Positions 57,509 to 64,000 of a DNA stretch of 64,000 bases are shown here, piece by piece. The DNA comes from a candidate division TA06 bacterium (GTDB lineage: Bacteria > Edwardsbacteria > AC1 > EtOH8). The notes under the pieces were generated by a model. The model was not told the DNA's origin and did not search any database. It was given only the letters and a program-made list of their open reading frames with translations. How positions within the stretch are numbered: position 1 is the stretch's first letter; every line of letters begins with the position of its first letter. The position numbers and the translations under genes were made by a program. The stretch is from positions 1 through 64,000 of the forward strand of contig JACRJI010000010.1 of the NCBI GenBank assembly GCA_016235665.1, in the 5' to 3' direction.

Positions 57509-59159
57509 GGGCTTCGATCTTCTTTCTGATATCATCCTTTTTAGGGTCCAACTTCAGGGCCTTGCGCCACTGTTCCAAGGCCTTCTCACTTTGTCCCAGA
57601 GCCGAATAGATGTCCCCCAGGTGGTCCCGCAAGGCGGAATCATCTGACAGAATATTTACAGCCTTCTCCAGTTCTTGCTGGGCCTGGGAGATCTTTCCCT
57701 GTTTAAAGTATATCCAGCCCATGCTGTCGATATAATAGGCGTTGTCCGGTTCGGCCTGCAGGGCCTGGGCCAACATGGTCTCGGCTTGGTCCAGGTTTAT
57801 GCCCCGTTCGGCGTACATATAGCCCAGATAATTCAATGCCAGGTGGTTCTGGGGCTGGCGGGCCAGCAGCAGAAGGAAATAGCGCTCGGCCGCTTCAAAG
57901 TCTCCCGACCTCTCATAGGCGGCGGCCAGGTTAAAGACCAGGTTAAGGTCCCTTTTGTTCTTGGGATAAAGTTTAAGATAATGGGGGATGGCCTGGGAAT
58001 ACTGCTCCAACTGGACATAGGCATAGCCCCAGATGTAATCCAGTTGCATCTTGTTGCCGTGGCGGCGGGACCTTTTAAAAGATATTTCGGCGGAATCCTT
58101 CCGGTCACAGGCCAGCTGACAGATCCCCAGGTTCAGCCATCCCTCGGACAGGCGGGGCAGTATCTTCAGTGTACGGCTGAAATACCCGGAGGCTTCGGCA
58201 TACTGCTTCTGCTCCATCTTTAGCTTAGCCAGGGTATACAGGGCCTCGGTGTTAAGGCTGTCGTCCTGCAGCAGCAGGTCAAAGTTCAGAAAGGCATTGG
58301 GAAAGTCCTTTTGCTGGTAGTAAAGGCGGGCCAGCTGCAGTCTTAAATTCCTGTCCTTGACCCCCAATGCCAGAATCTCCTCGGCCTTAAGGATGGCCCC
58401 GGAAAAATCGTTCTTTAAAAGCAGCAGGTTGAAGATGTGTCTTTTAAGGTATTGATTCTTGGGAGCCAGTTCTTCGGCCAAAAGATAATATATGTAGGCC
58501 GAGTCCGGCTGTTCCCTCGCTTCGTAAAGCGCGGCCAGGGAAAGGGAGGCCTTGGCATTCTGGGGATCGCTCAGTAAAACAGACCGGTATTGTTCTATGG
58601 CTGGCTGGTATTTCTTGGCCCGGGCCAGCACCCCGGCCAACTGGAACTGAAGCTCCGGGTCGTCATTCTGCTCCATGGCCTTAACCAAAACTGCCTGGGC
58701 CGAATCCGGTTGGTTTACCACTTCATGCAGCCCGGACAGGGTGACCGCAACCTCGCTGTTTTTGGGATCCAGCTGGAAAGCTTTTTGGTATTCGGCCAGG
58801 GCCGCCGGCCAGTCCTTGGCAATCAGGTGGGAGTTGCCCAGTATAAGGTGGGGATCGGCGCTGGCGGAGTCCAGCCGGGCAGCCTTTCGGGCATACAGCG
58901 CCGCCAGGGTGTCATTGCCCAATTCGTAATAGTTCTGGGCTATGTACAGATGCAGCAGGGCCGAGTTCTGGTTGAGCTTAAGTGCCTGCTTATAGGTCTT
59001 GATGGCCCCCTTAAGGTTCCCCTGATCCTCCTGGGAGGCAGCCAGGTCTATGTGATCCAGCAGGGAAAGGTTAGCCTGCCCGGGATCCATAACCTGTCTT
59101 TTAACACAGCCTGCAGTCAAGGACAGTCCCAACAGCAGTAAGATGAGATTGTTTTTCAA
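57501..59159 (-). CDS. TPR-repeat lipoprotein
   Basis: A 552-residue lipoprotein with signal MKNNLILLLLGLSLTAGC (LTAGC lipobox) followed by about fourteen TPR units from about residue 40 to 545 (AIKTYKQALKLNQNSALLHLYIAQNYYELG, ALAEYQKAFQLDPKNSEVAVTLS). Such proteins scaffold envelope complexes. The start is a TTG at 59159, supported by AAGGG eight bases upstream and by the signal peptide. It is coupled to the LolB-like gene. A promoter with an overlapping palindrome lies just upstream. Confidence 0.9.
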   Translation of the reverse strand: MKNNLILLLLGLSLTAGCVKRQVMDPGQANLSLLDHIDLAASQEDQGNLKGAIKTYKQALKLNQNSALLHLYIAQNYYELGNDTLAALYARKAARLDSASADPHLILGNSHLIAKDWPAALAEYQKAFQLDPKNSEVAVTLSGLHEVVNQPDSAQAVLVKAMEQNDDPELQFQLAGVLARAKKYQPAIEQYRSVLLSDPQNAKASLSLAALYEAREQPDSAYIYYLLAEELAPKNQYLKRHIFNLLLLKNDFSGAILKAEEILALGVKDRNLRLQLARLYYQQKDFPNAFLNFDLLLQDDSLNTEALYTLAKLKMEQKQYAEASGYFSRTLKILPRLSEGWLNLGICQLACDRKDSAEISFKRSRRHGNKMQLDYIWGYAYVQLEQYSQAIPHYLKLYPKNKRDLNLVFNLAAAYERSGDFEAAERYFLLLLARQPQNHLALNYLGYMYAERGINLDQAETMLAQALQAEPDNAYYIDSMGWIYFKQGKISQAQQELEKAVNILSDDSALRDHLGDIYSALGQSEKALEQWRKALKLDPKKDDIRKKIEAHE

Positions 59160-59199
59160 TATCTTAACCCTTGAACAATTTAAGATGAATAATGTCAGG

Positions 59200-59235
59200 A
59201 TACCATATTCTATGGTATTCTTGATGCTTTTGCAA
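59200..59235 (-). promoter_or_regulatory. Minus-strand promoter with overlapping palindrome
   Basis: On the minus strand TTGCAA (59235-59230) and TAGAAT (59212-59207) are 17 bases apart. A perfect 19-base palindrome, ATACCATATTCTATGGTAT (59200-59218), covers the -10 box and is a good repressor-site candidate. It should drive the TPR/LolB-like/Nudix/S51/cutA run. Confidence 0.65.
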
Positions 59236-59239
59236 GCAA

Positions 59240-59276
59240 AAAATAGGCCGGAACACTCATCCTGGTGTTCCGGCCG
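59240..59276 (-). terminator. Rho-independent terminator of the metallo-hydrolase gene
   Basis: Stem GGCCGGAACAC/GTGTTCCGGCC with an eight-base loop, followed on the minus strand by TATTTTTTGC. It lies 44 bases after the MBL-fold gene and just upstream of the next promoter. Confidence 0.88.
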
Positions 59277-59319
59277 GTTGTTGGTTTCATGTGCAAATAA
59301 TGGGTCAATAAGTGAAACT

Positions 59320-60081
59320 TTAAAATATATATCGGGCGCCTTCCCGAGCCAGCTTGATCCGGGGATTCTTCAGCGCGGTGATCTCCTGCCTGATCTCCTT
59401 TGCGAACAGGGCCTTGATGTGGAAGACGTAAAAAGGAACCTTCAGGCCGGACTTGGCGATCTCCCCGGCCAGGGTTTTGGGCGTCAGGTGGCCTGAGGCA
59501 TCCGCCAGGTTCTGGAGGCGGTTGGGAAAGGAAGTTTCTATCAGCACCGCCTTCAGGTCTTTCACCTTTTTGCCTTCCTGCCAGATGCGTTCGGTGGGCT
59601 TGGTGTCGGCGGTGTAGAGCAGGCTGGATTTGCCGTCCGATATTATGAAGCCCGCGGTGGGCACGGAATGGCTGACCTTGACGGCCTTAACCGTGTGTTT
59701 GCCGATAGTGACGGTCCTGTTTTCCCTTAACGGACAAAGCCGGTACACCGCCCGCTTCCGGTCCGGAATAGCGGTGAAATCGGGCCAGACCTGGTTGTTG
59801 AAAAGCTGCTGGTGCAGGCTCCGCAACACTTCGGGGAGGCTGGCGATGCTGACTGGCTTTTGGGTGCAGCCGGCCAGGTTGTCGGCCATCATCAGCAGCC
59901 CCAGGCTGTGGTCGATGTGAAGGTGGGACAGAAAAACCGTTTCGATCTTTTTCTGTTCTTCAAAGCTGAGCTTTGAGGCGGCGGCCCCGGTGTCTATCAA
60001 TACAGTTTTGTCCAGCAAAAAACTGGTCAGCCCAAAGCCGGGAAGTTTTGATCCGGAAGCGCCCAATACCCGAAGTTTCAT
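59320..60081 (-). CDS. MBL-fold hydrolase resembling class II cyclic-nucleotide phosphodiesterase
   Basis: This 253-residue metallo-beta-lactamase-fold enzyme has the metal motif SHLHIDHSLGL, the downstream KVSHSVPTAGFII His, YTADTKPTERIW with the bridging Asp, and ETSFPNRLQ...SGHLTP and FHIKALF. This set of motifs is that of class II cAMP phosphodiesterases (PdeA-like), so the enzyme may hydrolyse cAMP or a related cyclic nucleotide; other MBL substrates remain possible. Starts with KLRVLGASGSKLPGF, typical of the class. It stands alone with its own terminator. Confidence 0.85.
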   Translation of the reverse strand: MKLRVLGASGSKLPGFGLTSFLLDKTVLIDTGAAASKLSFEEQKKIETVFLSHLHIDHSLGLLMMADNLAGCTQKPVSIASLPEVLRSLHQQLFNNQVWPDFTAIPDRKRAVYRLCPLRENRTVTIGKHTVKAVKVSHSVPTAGFIISDGKSSLLYTADTKPTERIWQEGKKVKDLKAVLIETSFPNRLQNLADASGHLTPKTLAGEIAKSGLKVPFYVFHIKALFAKEIRQEITALKNPRIKLAREGARYIF

Positions 60082-60173
60082 ATCAAGCCCTTATCTTAAG
60101 TTGGATTTTCTGAGAGGGTTGCCGTAAAGACAGGCGGGGGCAGGTTAGACCGAGGTAACGGGGAAGTGAATGT

Positions 60174-60803
60174 TTAGGGAGCCAGGCCCAGGCCGGCCAC
60201 CAGGCCCAGGGGACGGATGTCTCCGCCAAGTTGCATATATAAATAACGTCCCAGTTTACAGTAAATGCCACCGGTAACATTAAGATTTACTGTGGAGTTG
60301 GCGTCATCTCTAACCCAGTAAGAACCATCGGCGCTTATGCCTCCGGTATAAGGTTCACGGTACTGCCGGTAAGCTTTATGGAAGGAAGCTCCCAGCCCCA
60401 GATATGAGCAAAAACGGTCATTTATGGGCCAGGTGATCCCACTGTTGACAGAAATCCAAGAATAACCAGTGTCCTTTAATGTGTCAGCATAAAAGGCAGT
60501 TTCCACATCTTCAACTGTTAGGTTTTCGGATAAATAAGGAGAGATCTCCAGTAAGGTAAGGTCCATTTTATATTCTAAAAAAAGGCCATAGGTTCTGGAG
60601 CGGGAAAAACCCAGGGTAAAGCCTATATATTGGTTGGGAATATTGGCGGTGTATCCCAAAATAATCCTGGTTCCGGAATTGAACCCGGGGCCTTCCTCGT
60701 CAAGATAATTATATTTGTCCCCCTGAGCCTGGGTCTGGCCTGGAACGATGATTAAAGCGGCAAATATTGTGAGGAATAATCCCGCTTTTAACGCTTTTAA
60801 CAT
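60174..60803 (-). CDS. Small outer-membrane barrel-like protein
   Basis: I do not recognise a named family for this 209-residue exported protein. A signal peptide (MLKALKAGLFLTIFAALIIV followed by PGQTQA) precedes alternating hydrophobic/polar strands rich in Tyr and Gly (TRIILGYTANIP, YIGFTLGFSRSRTYGLFLEYK, LNVTGGIYCKLGRYLYMQLGG). The composition and spacing suggest eight or so beta-strands of an outer-membrane barrel. The C-terminus (LGLAP) lacks the usual terminal aromatic residue. It lies between a DUF523 and an MBL-fold gene. Confidence 0.65.
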   Translation of the reverse strand: MLKALKAGLFLTIFAALIIVPGQTQAQGDKYNYLDEEGPGFNSGTRIILGYTANIPNQYIGFTLGFSRSRTYGLFLEYKMDLTLLEISPYLSENLTVEDVETAFYADTLKDTGYSWISVNSGITWPINDRFCSYLGLGASFHKAYRQYREPYTGGISADGSYWVRDDANSTVNLNVTGGIYCKLGRYLYMQLGGDIRPLGLVAGLGLAP

Positions 60804-60843
60804 ACTATCCTTATATTACGCTGTATTTTTGGTTATTTACGTT

Positions 60844-61425
60844 TTAATCTACGGCCCTTGACGGCGGGGCTTTATTTTTGGAAACTGATCCCCAATGTTC
60901 CTTTAATCTTACCATGGCCGATACCCTGGCCAGGAAATGTTTCCGGATGACGGTATTGTTCAAGTGATTCTCGTCCACGATGGCCAGCCCCGGGTAAAAC
61001 TCCAAAGCCCGGCCGCCAAAGAAGCCCTGGCTCCTGACTGTCAGGAGTGTTTGCTTTACACTGGAGCCTGAATAAACCTTGACATCCCTGAGGCCGCAGG
61101 AGGGTGAGCGGCTCTTAAACAGAAAACCATCCACAGGCCCCAGGTTCCTGAAAAATAGTCTTATAAAGGCGTTCATTTCTTTGGTCAGGTCCCGGCCAGT
61201 GGCCGGCTGGTACAAGTAGCGGCGGCCCTTGATTTCTACGATCCTGATGGGGTCGCGTGGTATGCCCAGCCCGATCTCCTGTTCGGGGCAGACCGGGACG
61301 AAGTCTACATGGTCCTTAAGTTTCCTAACCAAAGGACTGGAGATCATCAGGCCGTTGTAGCGGCAGGCGGCGAACCCCAGGCATTTGCTGACGACTATCC
61401 GGGGTTTTATTGATTTGACTGTCAT
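60844..61425 (-). CDS. DUF523 family protein
   Basis: This 193-residue soluble protein matches DUF523: PRIVVSKCLGFAACRYNG, DFVPVCPEQEIGLGIPRDPIRIV and GFLFKSRSPSCGLRDVKVY. The three Cys (SKCLGFAACRY, PVCPE, SPSCG) are the conserved set. No function is established; some homologues are fused to DUF1722. It ends 41 bases before the barrel-like gene and is followed upstream by DUF4342. Confidence 0.9.
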   Translation of the reverse strand: MTVKSIKPRIVVSKCLGFAACRYNGLMISSPLVRKLKDHVDFVPVCPEQEIGLGIPRDPIRIVEIKGRRYLYQPATGRDLTKEMNAFIRLFFRNLGPVDGFLFKSRSPSCGLRDVKVYSGSSVKQTLLTVRSQGFFGGRALEFYPGLAIVDENHLNNTVIRKHFLARVSAMVRLKEHWGSVSKNKAPPSRAVD

Positions 61426-61443
61426 TTTAGGAAAATAGTTTAC

Positions 61444-61692
61444 CTACGGCTGTTCCCGCTCCACCTTGACCGTGCACTCGGTCACTAATGCCGCCACCGC
61501 GCCGATAGCGGCCAGGGTCGGGGCGATCAGGGCGCCCACCACCCCGATGGTCAGGGGAAAGGCCATGATGGTCTTGCCGTCCCGGTCGATGATGGTGATG
61601 CGGCGGATGTTGCCCTGACGGACCAGTTCCTTGATCTTGGCCAGCAGCTGCTCGCCGGATACCTTTATCTCTTCGGTGAATTGATCGGGCAT
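61444..61692 (-). CDS. DUF4342 family protein
   Basis: An 82-residue protein of the DUF4342 type: residues 1-45 are a compact charged helix-strand unit (EEIKVSGEQLLAKIKELVRQGNIRRITIID) followed by one hydrophobic segment (FPLTIGVVGALIAPTLAAIGAVAALV). Homologues elsewhere resemble UBA-like domains with a short membrane helix. Function is unknown. It lies 28 bases downstream of the CrtI-like gene, with GAAAGGAAT before the ATG on the minus strand. Confidence 0.87.
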   Translation of the reverse strand: MPDQFTEEIKVSGEQLLAKIKELVRQGNIRRITIIDRDGKTIMAFPLTIGVVGALIAPTLAAIGAVAALVTECTVKVEREQP

Positions 61693-61720
61693 GATTCTAT
61701 TCCTTTCACAATTGGTTTGA

Positions 61721-63208
61721 TCAGGAGACCTTGGTTCCCATGATCATTGAGGCCGCAATCCGCCCCGACTGGTAAATGGTGGGCAAGCCCGAGCCGGGGT
61801 GGGTGCCGCCGCCAACCAGGTAGCAGTTGCCGAACTCCTCGAACTTATTATGGGGCCTAAAGGACAGCATCTGGCTTATCTTGTGGCTTAGGTTGAAGGT
61901 GGCTCCGTGGTATATCCCGTATTCATTTTCCCAGTCGGCCGGGGTGATGATCTTCTCCGCCTCTATATGTTGGTCAATGTCCTTGAGCTCGGTCTTCTGC
62001 TTGATGATCCCGATCACCCGGTCGCGGAAGGCTTTTCGCTCCTTCTGCCAGTCCAGCCCCGATGTCTGGTTGGTCACCGGCACCAGCACGTAGACGGCGG
62101 ATTTGCCCTTTGGTGCCAAAGTGGGGTCGGTGATGCTGGCGTTCTGGATATAGACCGAGGGATCGCTGGACAGGGCCTTGCGGCGGACGATGTCCTCTAC
62201 GTTATTCCGGTAGTCATCGGCGAAGATCACGTTATGGTGCGGTATGTCGTACAGCTTGTCCAGGCCCAGGTAGAGCATGAAGGTGGAGCAGGAATATTCC
62301 ATCCTGTCCAGTTTTTGATCGGTATATTTCTTCCTGTCCTGCGGAGCGACCAGATGCCGCATGGCCCAAGCGAAATCCGGGTTGATGATCACCGCATCGC
62401 CCCGCACCTCGTTTCCATTTTCCAGGATGACCCCAGTCGTTTTGCCGTTTTCGACGATGATCCGCCTGACCGGGGTGTTCAGGTGGATCTTGCCGCCGTC
62501 CTCCCGGATCACCCGGGCCATGGCTTCCGATATCTTATTGAGTCCGCCGATGGGGTGGTAGATGCCGAACTTGTGCTCGATGATCGAGAGTATGGTGAAG
62601 GTGGCCGGGCACTGCCAGGGCGACATCCCCAGGTATTTGGCCTGGAAGGTCATGGCGATCCGCAGGTGCTCGTGCCTGAAATAACTGGACAGCCTGTCAT
62701 ACACCGAGGCAAAGGGGTCCAGACGGGGAATGGCTTTAAGGAACCGGGGCTTGAGATAAGAGAGCAAACTGCCATAAGGCACCTTAAGGCAGGGATAGAC
62801 CCGGTCGAACTTCTTGCCCTCGGTCTTTTTGAACCGCAGGTAATTCTGACCGTCTCCAGGGAAGGCCCGCTCGATCTCCGCCACCATCATTTTCTCGTCC
62901 CCGGTGGGGAAGAAGTCCTTTGCCCCGTCAAAGCGCAGGCGGTACATGGGATCGATGCGCTTCAGATCCAGGTATTTGTTCAGGTCCCGGCCAGCGTCGG
63001 CGAAGGACTGCTCCAGCACTTCCAGCAGCATCAGAAAAGTGGGGCCGGTGTCAAAGGTAAAGCCGCCCAGCTTGATAGGAGCGTTGCGGCCGCCCACCAC
63101 GTCCTTCTTTTCAAAGATGTCCACCTGGTGCCCTTGGTGGGCCAGCAGCATGCCGGCGGTCAGCCCGCCAGGCCCGGCCCCGATGATGATCACTTTTTTC
63201 TTCGGCAT
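61721..63208 (-). CDS. CrtI/CrtN-type carotenoid desaturase-like oxidoreductase
   Basis: A 495-residue FAD-dependent amine-oxidase-fold protein. The dinucleotide motif is IIGAGPGGLTAGMLLAHQGHQVDIFEKKDVVGGR; the middle has FDTGPTFLMLLEVLEQSF, GIYHPIGGLNKISEAM and the C-terminal YLVGGGTHPGSGLPTIYQSGRIAA, a bacterial phytoene-desaturase signature. Known members dehydrogenate carotenoid precursors, but no phytoene synthase (CrtB) or other carotenoid gene lies in this window, so the real substrate is open. It starts 16 bases after the radC gene stop and is probably cotranscribed with it. Confidence 0.9.
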   Translation of the reverse strand: MPKKKVIIIGAGPGGLTAGMLLAHQGHQVDIFEKKDVVGGRNAPIKLGGFTFDTGPTFLMLLEVLEQSFADAGRDLNKYLDLKRIDPMYRLRFDGAKDFFPTGDEKMMVAEIERAFPGDGQNYLRFKKTEGKKFDRVYPCLKVPYGSLLSYLKPRFLKAIPRLDPFASVYDRLSSYFRHEHLRIAMTFQAKYLGMSPWQCPATFTILSIIEHKFGIYHPIGGLNKISEAMARVIREDGGKIHLNTPVRRIIVENGKTTGVILENGNEVRGDAVIINPDFAWAMRHLVAPQDRKKYTDQKLDRMEYSCSTFMLYLGLDKLYDIPHHNVIFADDYRNNVEDIVRRKALSSDPSVYIQNASITDPTLAPKGKSAVYVLVPVTNQTSGLDWQKERKAFRDRVIGIIKQKTELKDIDQHIEAEKIITPADWENEYGIYHGATFNLSHKISQMLSFRPHNKFEEFGNCYLVGGGTHPGSGLPTIYQSGRIAASMIMGTKVS

Positions 63209-63224
63209 GACAGTATTGTTATTG

Positions 63225-63905
63225 TTACAATAATTTATTCTCGGCGAAACTATAGTAACCGGCCCTTCCCACTATCAGGTGGTCCAGCACCCGGATGTCC
63301 AGCGTCCTGGCCACGCTGATGATGGAATCGGTCAGCTGGCGGTCCTCCGGCGAGGGCTGGCAGTGCCCGCTGGGGTGGTTGTGCACCAGGATCAGCCCGG
63401 CGGCGTGCAGGTTCAAAGCCTCTTCGATGATCCGCCGGGGATAGACAGCCGCCTTGTCCACCGTGCCCTGATTGATGGTCTTGTATTTCAGCACTTCGTT
63501 CTTGGTGTTGAGATAGATGCAGAGGAAAGCCTCGTTGGGCAGTCCGGCCATCTTGGTCCGGGCGAAGGCCAGCACCGACTGGGGCGAGGAGAGGGCGTCC
63601 CTGGATATCATCCCGGCCGCCAGGTACTGCTCGGACAGGTGCTTGGCCAGCTTGATCAGCACCGCCGGGGAGTTTCCCAGGCCCTTGACCTTCTCCAGGT
63701 CTTCAGGCGAAGCGTCCAGCACTCCGGCCAGGCCGTTGAACCTGTCTATTAACACCTTGGCCAAAGGTTTCACGTCGCGGCGGGGCAAGGCGTAGGCCAG
63801 CAGCAGTTCCAGAAGCTCGTAGTCGTGAAGGCCTTCCCCGGCGGTCTGGCGGAATTTATCCCTCAGCCTCTGACGATGTCCCGATGTCTGTTCTTTCTTG
63901 TCCAC
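63225..63905 (-). CDS. radC: RadC family JAB-domain protein
   Basis: A 226-residue RadC protein. An N-terminal helix-hairpin-helix-like region (LLELLLAYALPRRDVKPLAKVL and LEKVKGLGNSPAVLIKLAK) precedes a JAB/MPN domain with the metal motif H-x-H-x10-D: HNHPSGHCQPSPEDRQLT. The E in the earlier strand (PNEAFLCIYLN) completes the JAMM site. Despite the name, a direct repair role is doubtful. The GTG start at 63905 has AAAGG six bases upstream, which decides it; no ATG lies nearby. About 95 bases of upstream sequence remain in the window. Confidence 0.93.
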   Translation of the reverse strand: MDKKEQTSGHRQRLRDKFRQTAGEGLHDYELLELLLAYALPRRDVKPLAKVLIDRFNGLAGVLDASPEDLEKVKGLGNSPAVLIKLAKHLSEQYLAAGMISRDALSSPQSVLAFARTKMAGLPNEAFLCIYLNTKNEVLKYKTINQGTVDKAAVYPRRIIEEALNLHAAGLILVHNHPSGHCQPSPEDRQLTDSIISVARTLDIRVLDHLIVGRAGYYSFAENKLL

Positions 63906-64000
63906 GTCTCGCCTTTGTTGTGTTCCCTTGCCTGAAAGAGAAACCGGCTTGCATATTTGCCTGGTTTGTTATACAATTTATCTGAACCCTCTTTTAAAAC

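Noticed and set aside
61907-63319. 470-codon open frame opposite the CrtI-like gene
   Set aside because: Antisense shadow with a composition-driven protein sequence; CrtI motifs are complete on the minus strand.

Overview
The window is about 64 kb of a dense, G+C-rich bacterial chromosome with no rRNA, tRNA, CRISPR array or insertion sequence that I could recognise. The cell was probably a diderm: there are lipobox signal peptides, SurA-like periplasmic chaperones, outer-membrane beta-barrels, a LolB-like lipoprotein and an ADP-heptose adenylyltransferase. A FlgD-like Ig domain ends a secreted M1 peptidase and a CFI-box tail ends a TPR protein. This mix suggests an uncultured lineage of the FCB group (for example candidate divisions such as TA06, Edwardsbacteria or Zixibacteria); the placement is inference only.

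Layout. From 0.4 to 46.2 kb nearly everything reads on the + strand; from 46.3 kb to the end everything reads on the - strand. A perfect palindromic terminator at 46286-46319 separates the two blocks. Region by region: pgsA, a TPR/CFI-box protein and a ferredoxin-type DUF362 protein (0.4-3.1 kb); an A+T-rich insert with a putative AbiC-like phage-exclusion protein and an unknown partner (3.15-4.7 kb); two methyltransferases separated by a 224-bp tandem duplication (4.8-6.5 kb); a TPR/periplasmic-binding lipoprotein (6.8-8.7 kb); the overlapping holB-ricT-metG operon (9.1-13 kb); a SagB-like oxidoreductase, a surface protein and a nitroreductase (13.2-16 kb); an A+T-rich restriction-modification locus built on a Vsr-cytosine methyltransferase fusion (16-18 kb); rfaE2, a Cys-repeat barrel protein and proS (18.8-21.9 kb); the grpE-dnaK-dnaJ heat-shock operon running into rsmE and a secreted M1 peptidase (22-30.5 kb); cvpA...mutS2 (30.7-35 kb); redox, acetyltransferase and DUF1846 genes (35-39 kb); a CDP-alcohol transferase/HAD phosphatase/DUF362 operon (39-42 kb); and three parvulin-type chaperones (42.4-46.2 kb). 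The - strand block holds an M1 peptidase fused to an outer-membrane barrel, many small conserved proteins of unknown role, a HerA-like ATPase, cutA, Nudix, S51 peptidase, two outer-membrane lipoproteins, a metallo-hydrolase, a CrtI-type oxidoreductase and radC.

How the parts fit. The dominant theme is envelope construction and protein quality control (SurA-like isomerases, DnaK system, LolB-like and TPR lipoproteins, LpoA-like protein, heptose activation, two phospholipid-headgroup transferases), interleaved with core information genes. Two A+T-rich blocks, 3.15-4.7 kb and 16-18 kb, look horizontally acquired and encode defence functions; isolated A+T-rich genes also interrupt dnaK-dnaJ and cvpA-mutS2. 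Many intergenic gaps are filled by small palindromic or hairpin repeats of at least five families, including two inverted copies of a roughly 235-300-bp element 8.4 kb apart.
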